Source of the DNA: Flavobacterium sp.
Lineage (GTDB): Bacteria > Bacteroidota > Bacteroidia > Flavobacteriales > Flavobacteriaceae
Length of the DNA: 64,000 nucleotides
Assembly: GCA_016787805.1 (NCBI GenBank)
Contig: JAEUTY010000006.1
Location: 19,791 to 83,790 of the forward strand
Direction of reading: 5' to 3'
Shown here: one piece after another, positions 17,860-27,399 of the stretch
Numbering within the stretch: the stretch's first letter is position 1
Layout of the letters: every line of letters starts with the position of its first letter
The notes under the pieces: generated by a model
The model's input: only the letters and a program-made list of their open reading frames with translations
What the model was told of the DNA's origin: nothing
The model's database searches: none
Translations under genes and position numbers: made by a program

Positions 17860-20800
17860 TTAATTTTTCTTAACTACTTTAATTGTTTTCTCAACTCCAT
17901 CAGCAGTTACTTTTATAAAATAAGTAGCTTCTGCTAATCCTGATAAATCAATCTGAACTTCAGTTGAATTCGTTTCTTTTGACATCACTTGTTGTCCTAA
18001 AAGGTTAGTTACACTTAATTGAGTAATCACTTTTGAGTAAGAAATGTTTAAAATCGACGAAGTTGGGTTTGGCCAATAAGCAAAACTTACATTGTCAAAC
18101 TGATCGTTTCCTAAGGTAACAGTTACAGTAACTCCAAAAGGCTCACTTGAACATGCACCAGTTACGTTTACTGCATAATAAGTAGAACCACTTGTTAATA
18201 CAGTAGAGTTTGGCAAAGGATTAGTTCCTGCTTGAGCATCGGCTAAAGTAGCATACCAAGTCACAGTAGAAGGTGTTACTACTAAGTTAGCCAAAGTGGC
18301 ATCATTTGGATTAGACACTGAAACTGTTTGCACAGCATCTCCAGTTGGCGTAGCTGAAGTATTTACAGTTACGGTCATAGTAGTTGTACCTAAACATTGA
18401 CCGGCAACTGGTGTTGGTGTAAATGTATAAGTTGTAGTAGCAGTGTTGTCTATTGCAGGAGACCATGTTCCAGCAACTCCATTGTCTGAAGTAGTTGGAA
18501 GAGTGAAAGTACCACCCGAACAGATATCTGCTATTTGTGTAAATGTTGGAATTATATTTGCTGTAACTGGAACAGTAACAGTAACAGTGTTTGAACAACC
18601 AGTAACTGTATTAGTAACTGTAACAGTGAAATCGGTGTCAACATTTAAAACTCCTGTGTTTGTTGTTTGAGTAGTATCACCATTACCCCACAAATAAGTT
18701 AAAGGTGGTGCAGGATTAAGTGTAACACTTACTTCATTCGCAGTCATTGATGCTATCAAAGCTTGCCCGTCTGCTAGAGTAACACTATAAACAGGAATTG
18801 TGATTGTTGGGTCAACACCAGCTGGAATAATGGCTCCAGCAACATTGTTATAAAGAATAACTCCGATTGCACCTGCGTCTTGTGCATTTTTAGCTTTTAC
18901 TGTAAAAGCACAAGTGCCACGTTGTATAAGAGCTATTTTACCAGCGAATAAACCTGGTGCAAAAGCAGCACATCCATTTGATGGAGCATTAGCTAAAATA
19001 GCAGTTAATGGAGCAGTTACAGGAACACCAAAAGCCGCAGTATTCATGTTGAATGTTTGTGCTCCATTGCTAACGGTTGGAGTTGCATTAGTTACGTTTG
19101 CAGATAAAACTGTGCTTGTTCCAGCACAAACTGGTAATGGATTAGCCGTAAAAGCTACCGCAGGAAGTGGATTTACTACAATAGTCATTGTTGTTGGAGT
19201 AGCACATTGGCCAGCATCTGGTGTAAACGTGTAGGTAGTTGTAGTTGTTGCATCTATTGCAGGAGACCAAGTCCCAGTTACACCATCATTTGATGTTGTT
19301 GGCAATGCTGATAAAGTACCTCCTACACAAATTGGAGCAACTTGAGTAAATGCAGGTGCAGAAGGAGCATTCACAATTACATCAAAACTACAAGTTGACG
19401 AACAACCATTGCCATTAGTTACCTCATAAGTTACAGTTGTAGTTCCTAAAGGGAAAACACTACCTGATGGCAAACCAGTAACTAAAGTTGGTGTACTATT
19501 TTGAGTGAATTCTGCATTCAAGATGATATGTACATTTGGGAAAGATAATGATGCAAGATTAGTTGGTTGAGGTACGCCACAGTCAACAGATTTGAGATAC
19601 ACTGGTGATGATTGGCCAGCGGCATTAGCTCCTGGGATGAAACCATTGTTTAGGCTAGAAGCTACAGCGTAGGAAATTACCAAAGTTGAACCCCCAGGAA
19701 TTGTTAAACCTCCCATAGGAGCAGTGTAATCAATAATTGAAGTAGAAGCAATTGCTGTTAGCGAAGTGCTTCCTAGAAGAGTTAAGTTTTCATTAGTTAA
19801 AGCTCCAGACAAAGTATAAGCACTTACTGTTACTAAACGATCAACGGCAGAAGATTGAACACTAAATTTGATGTTGGCTAATGTCATATCAGTAGTGTAA
19901 CCTAAAGCCGCTAAATCATAAACTCTATAAAAAGCATTATCTCCACCTGGATTGCATGCAATACCAGCGTTTGCAGCAGCTACACTACTCGTATTTTGAG
20001 TTAAGGTAAGTAAAGAAGTTGCATTAGTAGTTACTGTATAATTTACAGTAGCGCCTTCACAAGCTGAAATGTTACCTGGACAAGTAATTGTTGGTAAATC
20101 ATTAACTGTAATCGTTAACGTTGTAGTTGTACCACATTGACCAGCGTCTGGAGTAAATGTGTAGGTGGTTGTAGTTGTATTGTTTAAAGCAGGAGACCAA
20201 GTTCCAGTAATACCATTATTTGATGTTGTTGGTAAAGCAGTTAAAGTTTCACCATTACAAACTGGAGCAACTGCTGTAAAAGTCGGGTTTGTAGCAGGAG
20301 TTACAATAAAATCGGCTGCTGATCTACAAGATTCACCTGGGAATTGAGCATAGAAAGTAGTTGTTCCAACGGTATTAGTATCTGTTAAACCACTTCCTGC
20401 AACACCTACTGGGTTGAATGGAGAACCTGTTCCAATAGCAGTTCCGCCTGTTGCAGCAGTATACCATTCTACTCCTGGAACTGGCGTTGAAGGTGTAGTT
20501 GAGGTTACGGTATAAGCTCCAACGTCAGTATTAGCAAATCCAGAAACTACTAAAACATAAGTTGTTCCGCCAACTAATGTTGCTGTTACTTCTGATTGCG
20601 CACCACAAGCATCATCACTCGATTCAATAAGTGTATTTCCAGCACATAAGCCCGCTGGGTTAAACGGAGATTGGTATAAAGATAAGAAGGTATCAAAAGT
20701 TGCACCACCACAAGTACTAAAAATATAATCTCCTGATGTTGGAGCTACAAAAGTATGTGCTACATATTGTACCGCAGTACCCACACCCGAATTAGCACAA

Positions 20801-21717
20801 GTGCCACCTTGATTCATAGTTGTTGGGCGATTGTATGTTGGTCCTCCAGTATTATCTCCAGTGTAATTTGGAAGTGGTGTTGGAGTCATTGCTCCGCCTA
20901 AATCAGAAGTTAAGCCTCCCGAAACCGTTTGACCTTGACAAACAGAATAGTTGCCAGTTACTGGTGCTGCTTGAACAGTTAAATCAAGTGTAGCTATAGG
21001 GTTTGTAGCTAAAGCTAAATTATTGATTGTAGGCCATTTGAAAGGTGCTACGGTATTTGCACAAGCAATCGTAACAGAAGTAATTGGAGTAGTTGATGTA
21101 TATCCAAAGAATTCACTAGCTGAAGATACTGTTCTAGCATCAACAAAACCAGTAGAATAAGTAACAGTAATGTCTCCAGTAGTAACAGCATCATTAATGT
21201 CGGTAGCATAAATATTAGCAGCAAAACCATAAACTCCAGGACCTAAAGTGATTGTTAATACATCCGTAGCCGTGTTTGTTCCAACAAAAACTCCTGTTGT
21301 ATACATTCCGTTTGGCGCTCCCATAGAGACTGCTGTTGAACCAACTGTCAAATTAATAGGGTTTGTGTTGGGAAGCCCACCCAAACTGTTAGTAGCAACG
21401 ATAGTGTTAAAACTGTTTACAGAATTGTTCCACGTTGTTTGGTTAGTGAAACCTTGTGTAATACCATTTGAAGTATAAATACCAGTAGAAGAATAGGTTT
21501 GACCGTTAAGTGGCCAAGTGTAAGGTCCACAAGAAGTTACAACTTCTGCGGGCGGAACCGCGCCTCTAGTGTAAACATTTGAGATGTTTTTCCCTAAAGG
21601 TTGTTTGGCAGTGTTGTGTGATTTAGATCTTGTTTGTGCGTAACTGCCCAAGTGAACAGTAAACACCAGCAATAAAACCAACGCAACTTGTTTGATAAAT
21701 GCGTAATTTTTTTTCAT
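17860..21717 (-). CDS. Large T9SS-exported protein with PA domain and repeated Ig-like modules
   Basis: This 1285-aa surface or secreted protein has a signal peptide (residues 1-28, ending SYAQ) and a C-terminal type A T9SS sorting domain (about 1210-1285, WPNPTSSILNIS ... TYFIKVTADGVEKTIKV). The module FTQ-AP-C-G-LPTTS-G-GTWSPA-YTFTPDAGQC occurs three times (about residues 474-539, 787-852 and 1052-1119). A HYR-like segment (TCPGNISACEGATVNYTV) is near 540. A protease-associated (PA) domain with GKIALIQRGTCAFTVKAKNAQ is near 884-992. No protease catalytic site is seen. The repeats suggest an adhesin or scaffold. Many antiphase open frames across it are artefacts of its Thr/Val/Pro-rich coding. 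Confidence 0.88.
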   Translation of the reverse strand: MKKNYAFIKQVALVLLLVFTVHLGSYAQTRSKSHNTAKQPLGKNISNVYTRGAVPPAEVVTSCGPYTWPLNGQTYSSTGIYTSNGITQGFTNQTTWNNSVNSFNTIVATNSLGGLPNTNPINLTVGSTAVSMGAPNGMYTTGVFVGTNTATDVLTITLGPGVYGFAANIYATDINDAVTTGDITVTYSTGFVDARTVSSASEFFGYTSTTPITSVTIACANTVAPFKWPTINNLALATNPIATLDLTVQAAPVTGNYSVCQGQTVSGGLTSDLGGAMTPTPLPNYTGDNTGGPTYNRPTTMNQGGTCANSGVGTAVQYVAHTFVAPTSGDYIFSTCGGATFDTFLSLYQSPFNPAGLCAGNTLIESSDDACGAQSEVTATLVGGTTYVLVVSGFANTDVGAYTVTSTTPSTPVPGVEWYTAATGGTAIGTGSPFNPVGVAGSGLTDTNTVGTTTFYAQFPGESCRSAADFIVTPATNPTFTAVAPVCNGETLTALPTTSNNGITGTWSPALNNTTTTTYTFTPDAGQCGTTTTLTITVNDLPTITCPGNISACEGATVNYTVTTNATSLLTLTQNTSSVAAANAGIACNPGGDNAFYRVYDLAALGYTTDMTLANIKFSVQSSAVDRLVTVSAYTLSGALTNENLTLLGSTSLTAIASTSIIDYTAPMGGLTIPGGSTLVISYAVASSLNNGFIPGANAAGQSSPVYLKSVDCGVPQPTNLASLSFPNVHIILNAEFTQNSTPTLVTGLPSGSVFPLGTTTVTYEVTNGNGCSSTCSFDVIVNAPSAPAFTQVAPICVGGTLSALPTTSNDGVTGTWSPAIDATTTTTYTFTPDAGQCATPTTMTIVVNPLPAVAFTANPLPVCAGTSTVLSANVTNATPTVSNGAQTFNMNTAAFGVPVTAPLTAILANAPSNGCAAFAPGLFAGKIALIQRGTCAFTVKAKNAQDAGAIGVILYNNVAGAIIPAGVDPTITIPVYSVTLADGQALIASMTANEVSVTLNPAPPLTYLWGNGDTTQTTNTGVLNVDTDFTVTVTNTVTGCSNTVTVTVPVTANIIPTFTQIADICSGGTFTLPTTSDNGVAGTWSPAIDNTATTTYTFTPTPVAGQCLGTTTMTVTVNTSATPTGDAVQTVSVSNPNDATLANLVVTPSTVTWYATLADAQAGTNPLPNSTVLTSGSTYYAVNVTGACSSEPFGVTVTVTLGNDQFDNVSFAYWPNPTSSILNISYSKVITQLSVTNLLGQQVMSKETNSTEVQIDLSGLAEATYFIKVTADGVEKTIKVVKKN

Positions 21718-21853
21718 AAATTGTGTTTTAAAAGGGTTTGTTGAATTAAATTAAGGTATAAATATAAATAAAATTAGTGAAAATAAAATACTTAAATGTA
21801 TAAATAGACTGTTTTGCTGTGCAATTGTGTTTGATGACTTCAAAATAGTTTAA

Positions 21854-21861
21854 CAAAAGTA
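21854..21861 (-). promoter_or_regulatory. Possible -7 box for the large T9SS gene
   Basis: On the minus strand this reads TACTTTTG, matching TAnnTTTG, 137 bases before the start. No clear -33 TTG is seen, so this is weak. The 231-base gap 21718-21948 holds nothing else I can support. Confidence 0.25.
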
Positions 21862-21948
21862 GTTTTTAAAATTCCTTTTTTTATCAGTGTTTATACTTGT
21901 TTTAAAAAAAAATGCTCTGTGAAACAGAGCAAGTAAAGAATAAACTTT

Positions 21949-22563
21949 TTAAAAAAGGCCATTAATCTCGGCGTCAATTCTGTTGATGATGCCTCCTAGA
22001 TCTTCAGGGTTATTGACGAAATCTATATTATCTACGTCAATGATCAATAATTTTCCTTTGTCGTAATTTGTAATCCATGCTTCATAACGCTCATTCAATC
22101 GACTTAAATAGTCAATGGAAATGGTATTTTCATAGTCTCTTCCTCGCATGTGAATTTGCTTTACCAAATTAGGAATAGAACTTCTCAAATAAATCAATAA
22201 ATCGGGAGCTTCTACCAAACTTTCCATTAATTCAAAAAGCGAAGAATAATTCTCAAAATCGCGATTGGTCATTAATCCCATAGCATGCAAATTGGGAGCA
22301 AAAATATGGGCGTCTTCATAAATGGTTCGGTCTTGAATGATTTTTTTCCCACTTTCTCTAATTTGTAAGACTTGTCTGAAACGACTATTCAAAAAGTAAA
22401 TCTGCAAGTTGAACGACCAACGTTCCATCTGATGGTAAAAATCATCCAAATACGGATTGTCTACAACGTCTTCAAAATGCGGTTCCCACTTAAAATGTTT
22501 TGCTAAAAATCGGGTTAATGTTGTTTTTCCCGCGCCAATATTTCCTGCTACAGCTATATGCAT
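21949..22563 (-). CDS. Deoxynucleoside kinase
   Basis: This 204-aa cytoplasmic kinase phosphorylates deoxynucleosides in the salvage of DNA precursors, using ATP. The P-loop is GNIGAGKTT (residues 7-15). The dNK-family signature DRTIYEDAHIF and the lid region with KQIHMRGRDYE are present. It resembles the deoxyadenosine/deoxyguanosine kinase type; the exact base preference cannot be read here. Its ATG overlaps the stop of the upstream gene as TAATG, so translation is coupled. Confidence 0.9.
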   Translation of the reverse strand: MHIAVAGNIGAGKTTLTRFLAKHFKWEPHFEDVVDNPYLDDFYHQMERWSFNLQIYFLNSRFRQVLQIRESGKKIIQDRTIYEDAHIFAPNLHAMGLMTNRDFENYSSLFELMESLVEAPDLLIYLRSSIPNLVKQIHMRGRDYENTISIDYLSRLNERYEAWITNYDKGKLLIIDVDNIDFVNNPEDLGGIINRIDAEINGLF

Positions 22564-23354
22564 TATGGTATTGTGATTTTATAATTTGTAATTCCTTTGT
22601 CGGTAAAAATAGATAAAATTTGGTCTTTGTAATAGAATTTTTTAAACGATTTCTCAACAATTTCTATTTCGTACAGTTTATTTTGTTTGATGTCATTTAC
22701 ATAGATTCTATTGTTTTTTGCAAGTAAAACTTTGTTAATGTCTAAAAGTTGAATTTCATTTACCTCGTCTAATTTTCCATTTGAAAAAAACCGGCCAAAA
22801 ATAGTACAAGTATTCCATTGCTGCTGACTATCAATCCAATGAAAATAATTAAAATCACTTTGGTAGTGCTGCATTTCATCTTTTATGGGAACACCTAAAT
22901 TTTGATAGGAATTATTGGTTAAATCATACAAACCAATTTGTTGATTCATCGAATTAAATACCCAAACTTTATTTTGACCCGAAATGCCTACGGCAGAAGC
23001 AATAACAGTGTTGTCTAACTTTGAAAAATCAACGCGTTGAATTTCATTCATTTGGTTGTCCAACACCACAATCGAATTGAATTCTTTGTAAAACAAAATT
23101 ATTTTCAACGGATTTAAAATATCAACTTTAGTTACTTTTCCTAGCGAAAGATTTTGGTATTGTAAAACGGTTGAATCTACTTTTTTAAAAACAGTATTAT
23201 TCTTGCTGTAAAAACAACTTCCAAAGCCATCAAAGCCAATAAAATCATCTGCTTCAAAAATCATCTGGTCTGTTTTTGTAGCCACAACTTTGACCGATTG
23301 ACTTATTGAAAATTGAAAGGCAATCAGCATTAATAAAAAGAGTACTTTTTTCAT
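22563..23354 (-). CDS. Exported protein of unknown function, possibly beta-propeller
   Basis: This 263-aa protein has a signal peptide (MKKVLFLLMLIAFQFSISQ) and no motif I recognise. The mature part has regular strand-like repeats such as VWVFNSMNQQIGLYDLTNN and NNRIYVNDIKQNKLYEIEIV, which suggest a small beta-propeller. It is coupled (TAATG) to the deoxynucleoside kinase, an odd pairing of an exported and a cytosolic protein that probably reflects cotranscription rather than joint function. Confidence 0.7.
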   Translation of the reverse strand: MKKVLFLLMLIAFQFSISQSVKVVATKTDQMIFEADDFIGFDGFGSCFYSKNNTVFKKVDSTVLQYQNLSLGKVTKVDILNPLKIILFYKEFNSIVVLDNQMNEIQRVDFSKLDNTVIASAVGISGQNKVWVFNSMNQQIGLYDLTNNSYQNLGVPIKDEMQHYQSDFNYFHWIDSQQQWNTCTIFGRFFSNGKLDEVNEIQLLDINKVLLAKNNRIYVNDIKQNKLYEIEIVEKSFKKFYYKDQILSIFTDKGITNYKITIP

Positions 23355-23419
23355 GGAGCGCTAATTTACATTAATCCATTTATATTTAATCATCTCTGCT
23401 CAATTATTTTAACAAAACT

Positions 23420-23454
23420 TTGGTAACAAAAAAAAGGTAGAATCGTCATATTTG
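23420..23454 (+). promoter_or_regulatory. Possible promoter of the GLPGLI gene
   Basis: TTG at 23420-23422 and CATATTTG at 23447-23454 (one mismatch to TAnnTTTG) would start transcription near 23461. That excludes the ATG at 23457 and supports the start at 23484. Confidence 0.4.
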
Positions 23455-23483
23455 CTATGTTCTATCTAAAACTAATTGGCTTT

Positions 23484-24380
23484 ATGAAAAAAATAATTTT
23501 CACAGTTTCCGTTTTGTTCGCTTTTATAACAACTAATGCGCAAAAAGATTTCCAAGGAATGGCGGTTTACGAATCTAAAACTAGTACTTCTGATTTTAAA
23601 GCACGTATGGAAGGCAACAAAGACATTACGCCTGAAATGCAAAAAATGATCGAAGAACGCATGAAAAAAATGTTTGAAAAAACATTCATTCTCAACTTCG
23701 ACAAATCGGCTTCCATCTATAAGGAAGAAGAAAAATTAGAAACTCCAGGTCAACAAGGCGGCGGAATGCGAATGATGACATCGTTTATGGGCGGTGGCGG
23801 AACGTATTACAAAAATGTGAAAGACAAATCGTATACGGTTGACAAAGAATTCATGGGAAAAGAATTTCTAGTCAAAGATTCCTTGAAAACCTACAACTGG
23901 AAAATGGAAGCTGAAACCAAAGAAATTGGAGGTTATATGTGTTACAAAGCTACAACTGTAATTCCAGCAAGTAAAACCGATTTTAGAAATTTCCGTGCAA
24001 AAAAAGAAAATGATAAAAAAGACGAAACCAAATCGGAAGAAAATAAAGAGAAAAAAACCAGCTTTTTAGACGAAATTGATTTACCAAAAGAAATCACCAT
24101 CACGGCATGGTATTCACCAGAAATCCCAATCAATCAAGGGCCTGAAGGCTATTGGGGTTTGCCAGGTTTAATTTTAGAAGTCAACGATGGTAAAACAACC
24201 ATTCTTTGTTCTAAAATAGTTTTAAACGCTAAAGAAAAAGCAGAAATCAAAGCACCAACCAACGGCAAAGAAGTTTCACAAGCCGAATACGACGAAACCG
24301 TTACCAAAAAAATGGAAGAAATGATGGAAATGAATCAAGGACAAGGTCGCGGCGGAATGCAAATTAGAATGGGAAGATAA
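23484..24380 (+). CDS. GLPGLI family protein
   Basis: This 298-aa exported protein has a signal peptide (MKKIIFTVSVLFAFITTNAQ) and the diagnostic GLPGLI sequence in YWGLPGLILEVNDGKTTI near residue 230. The family is found in Bacteroidota and its role is not firmly known; members are usually next to outer-membrane receptors. The middle and C-terminal parts are rich in Met, Glu and Lys, with runs such as GGGMRMM. It lies 35 bases before a TonB-type receptor gene, matching the usual pairing. ATG 23484 is chosen over 23457 because the signal peptide begins there. Confidence 0.9.
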   Translation: MKKIIFTVSVLFAFITTNAQKDFQGMAVYESKTSTSDFKARMEGNKDITPEMQKMIEERMKKMFEKTFILNFDKSASIYKEEEKLETPGQQGGGMRMMTSFMGGGGTYYKNVKDKSYTVDKEFMGKEFLVKDSLKTYNWKMEAETKEIGGYMCYKATTVIPASKTDFRNFRAKKENDKKDETKSEENKEKKTSFLDEIDLPKEITITAWYSPEIPINQGPEGYWGLPGLILEVNDGKTTILCSKIVLNAKEKAEIKAPTNGKEVSQAEYDETVTKKMEEMMEMNQGQGRGGMQIRMGR

Positions 24381-24415
24381 TCATTATTAGTTGAATTGAA
24401 TCGTAAAGCCAAAAT

Positions 24416-27160
24416 ATGAACAAAGTACTGTATCTCTTTTTATTCTTATCCAATTTTTCTTTCGCTCAAACCATTCGCTTTGAAGGTAATGTACTCGACG
24501 ACAAGAAAGCTCCTTTGGAAATGGCCAACGTAATGGCAGTCAACCAAGCAAACAAAGCTGTAGATGCCTACGCAATTACCAACGATAAAGGGAAGTTTGT
24601 GTTGAATTTAAAAACGAACTCTGCTTATACCATCAAGTTTTCGTACCTCGGAATGAAAAATAAAGAGATTACGGTAGCCACCAAAACCGAAAATATTTCT
24701 GAAAATATTACTTTAGAACCAGGCGGAATAGAACTAGACAATGTTGAAATTGTTCGCGAAATGCCTGTTTCTATCAAAGGTGATACAATTGTTTATAATG
24801 CTGATTCTTTTAAATCGGGAACCGAACGCAAGTTGGAAGATGTGTTAAAGAAACTCCCAGGAGTTGAGGTAAATGCCGACGGTGAAGTGGAAGTAGAAGG
24901 TAAAAAAGTGTCTAAATTAATGGTAGAAGGAAAAGACTTCTTCGATGGCGACACCAAATTGGGTGTAAAAAATATTCCTGCTGACGCCATTGATAAAGTA
25001 CAAGTGCTACGCAATTACAATGAAAATTCCATCTTAAAAGGCGTTGAAAACAACCAAGACAATTTGGCGATGAACATCAAACTCAAAGAAGGTAAGAAAA
25101 ACTTCTGGTTTGGTGATGCTTCTGCCGGAATTGGTGTTGGACATAAAGACGAACGCTACATCATTAATCCAAAATTGTTTTATTACAGTCCAAAATACAG
25201 CATCAATTTGATTGGTAATTTCAATAATATTGGTGAACTTCCGCTTACCATCAACGATTATTTTAAATTCACTGGCGGATTCCGAAATATGATGTCAAAA
25301 GGCGGTTCGAACTTCAATGTTTCAACCAACGATTTAGGAATTTCGCTACTGCGCAACAACAGAGCGAAAGAAATCGAAACGCAATTTGGCGCAACTAATT
25401 TTGCTTATAATCCAGCTAAATCATGGTCAATAAGTGGTTTTGGTATTCTTTCAACCTCAATTACGGATCTTGAAACCAAATCGTCAGTCAATTTTTTACG
25501 CGAAAATTCAACTGAAAACCGCGAAGAATTAGCACATCAAAATAGCAATTTAGGCTTGTTTAAGTTGAGTACGGTCTTCAAACCCAACGCCGATTTTCAA
25601 CTCGATTACGATATCTTAACCAAATATTCGAAACAAGACGAAAACAACTCCCTCTTGCGTCAAACCATCGATAATTCAGGAACAAACGTTGAAAATGTAA
25701 CCACTTTTAAAGACCAAAATCCAATTTCGGTCAACCAAAATTTAAGCTTCTACAATACCATTAACGAAAAAAATATCTTGGCACTCGAAATGCAACATTT
25801 GTACCAAGAAGAAGATCCGTTTTACAACGCTGACTTGGGTTCGCGACCATTTTTTATTCCAGGTTTGCTTCCTAATTCGGCGCCTTTGTACAATGTTTTG
25901 GGCTATGATTACGACGAAACACGAACCAATTTGAATCAGAATCGTTTTGTGAAAACCAATAAACTCGATGCCAAACTCGATTATTATTACGTGCTTAATG
26001 CCAAAAGCAACATCAATATTACTTTAGGAAATACATATTCGTACCAAACGTTCAATTCAAGTATTTTCCAAATTCTTGACAACGGAACAACCAATAACTT
26101 AACGGCTGCTGGAAATACCAACGACGTTAAATACAACTTCAACGATGCTTTTCTAGGATTGCACTACAAATTATTATACAAAAAATTCACCGTAACACCA
26201 GGTGTAAGTTTGCACAATTACTCACTCAATAATGAGCAACTCGGAACAAATTACAAACAAAATTTAACCCAAGTTTTACCCGATTTGTTTGTGCTGTATC
26301 AAATCAAAAAATCCGAATCGCTAACGTATCGTTTTGCGTATACCAACAATTTCACTGATATCAATAAGTTGGTTGAAGGTCGCGTTTTAAACGGTTACAG
26401 TAGTTTGTCGTATGGTAATAGAACACTCGAAAATTCCATTTCGCAAACCCACAACTTGTCGTATTTTAAATACAATATGTTCAATTTCGAAAATATTTTT
26501 GCCAATCTTAATTACTCTCGTACGCAAGATGCCGTTAAATCCATTTCTAAATTTGCTGGTGTAAACCAAGAAACCAGAGCTTTCAATTCGCCTTATCCCG
26601 ACGAAAATATTTCGGGAGTTGCTGGTTACGGTCGCTCGTTTCTTAAGCGTTACAAAGCATCGCTCAACGTTCGCATCAATTGGGGAAAATTCAATAACAT
26701 TCGCGAAACGCCAGGCACAGGCGAACAAACATTGATTACCGATGAAAGTTTTACGCAAAACTACAGCCTCAAAGCGTCTACCAATTACAAAAACTTACCC
26801 AACCTCGAAATCGGATTTGATTACACCGTAAACGACTACGCAGGAAGCACTTTTTATACCGAAAAACCATTCGCTCGTCTCGATTATTATTTCCTAAAAA
26901 GCTTCTCGTTCGTGTCGGAATACGAGTTTTACAATTATCACAACAAAGACAAATCCACGCAAAACGAATACGATTTTCTTTCGGCAAGTTTGATTTACCA
27001 AAAAACCAAAGACAGCCATTGGGAATACAAAATCGCGGCCACCAATTTGCTCAACACCACTACGCTCAATGACGATAGTTTTAACCAATTTTCAACGCGT
27101 ACGTCACAGTACATCGTGCAACCGCGCTACATTATTTTTAGCCTAAAATACAATTTGTAA
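24416..27160 (+). CDS. Outer-membrane beta-barrel receptor with carboxypeptidase-like domain
   Basis: This 914-aa protein has a signal peptide (ending NFSFAQ), a carboxypeptidase-regulatory-like domain (about residues 20-100, FEGNVLDDKKAPLEMANVM and ITNDKGKFVLNL), and a plug region with LKKLPGVEVNADGEVEV. A long beta-barrel of the outer-membrane beta-barrel family-3 type follows, ending in IFSLKYNL with an aromatic-rich terminal strand. It would sit in the outer membrane and import or export a ligand with TonB-type energy. It is partnered with the GLPGLI gene 35 bases upstream. The ligand is unknown. A structured repeat starts two bases after its stop. Confidence 0.88.
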   Translation: MNKVLYLFLFLSNFSFAQTIRFEGNVLDDKKAPLEMANVMAVNQANKAVDAYAITNDKGKFVLNLKTNSAYTIKFSYLGMKNKEITVATKTENISENITLEPGGIELDNVEIVREMPVSIKGDTIVYNADSFKSGTERKLEDVLKKLPGVEVNADGEVEVEGKKVSKLMVEGKDFFDGDTKLGVKNIPADAIDKVQVLRNYNENSILKGVENNQDNLAMNIKLKEGKKNFWFGDASAGIGVGHKDERYIINPKLFYYSPKYSINLIGNFNNIGELPLTINDYFKFTGGFRNMMSKGGSNFNVSTNDLGISLLRNNRAKEIETQFGATNFAYNPAKSWSISGFGILSTSITDLETKSSVNFLRENSTENREELAHQNSNLGLFKLSTVFKPNADFQLDYDILTKYSKQDENNSLLRQTIDNSGTNVENVTTFKDQNPISVNQNLSFYNTINEKNILALEMQHLYQEEDPFYNADLGSRPFFIPGLLPNSAPLYNVLGYDYDETRTNLNQNRFVKTNKLDAKLDYYYVLNAKSNINITLGNTYSYQTFNSSIFQILDNGTTNNLTAAGNTNDVKYNFNDAFLGLHYKLLYKKFTVTPGVSLHNYSLNNEQLGTNYKQNLTQVLPDLFVLYQIKKSESLTYRFAYTNNFTDINKLVEGRVLNGYSSLSYGNRTLENSISQTHNLSYFKYNMFNFENIFANLNYSRTQDAVKSISKFAGVNQETRAFNSPYPDENISGVAGYGRSFLKRYKASLNVRINWGKFNNIRETPGTGEQTLITDESFTQNYSLKASTNYKNLPNLEIGFDYTVNDYAGSTFYTEKPFARLDYYFLKSFSFVSEYEFYNYHNKDKSTQNEYDFLSASLIYQKTKDSHWEYKIAATNLLNTTTLNDDSFNQFSTRTSQYIVQPRYIIFSLKYNL

Positions 27161-27162
27161 TT

Positions 27163-27309
27163 AGAAGCAATCTCCAGCTTTACGCTACAAGTCCTCACCC
27201 AAAAAGCAAAGTTGCTAAAGGTGTACAACGAGCTTCCTTTGGTCGCTGTGGTACACCAAGCAACTTATACTTTTCGGGTTCCGGGCTTTCCACTACAATC
27301 TGGGCTAGG
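27163..27309 (+). repeat. Structured 3' repeat, family A, copy 1
   Basis: This copy of a dispersed element has ends AGAAGC and GGGCTAGG. It folds into a long hairpin: CACCCAAAAAG/CTTTTCGGGT, AAGTTGCT (27209-27216)/AGCAACTT (27259-27266) and GGTGTAC (27220-27226)/GTACACC (27251-27257) surround the conserved apex GAGCTTCCTTTGGTCGCT. It begins 2 bases after the TonB-type receptor stop. Confidence 0.75.
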
Positions 27310-27399
27310 TAGTAGTCCTTAAAAATATTCTGATAAAAATCACGTTATAGTATCATTATAAATTTTACATTTATAGTGTTAATTTCAACTTCAATTTCC

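Noticed and set aside
18311-21478. Several open frames on both strands across the large T9SS gene
   Set aside because: They are shadows of a Thr/Val/Pro/Gly-rich coding sequence and lack starts, signals or family features.
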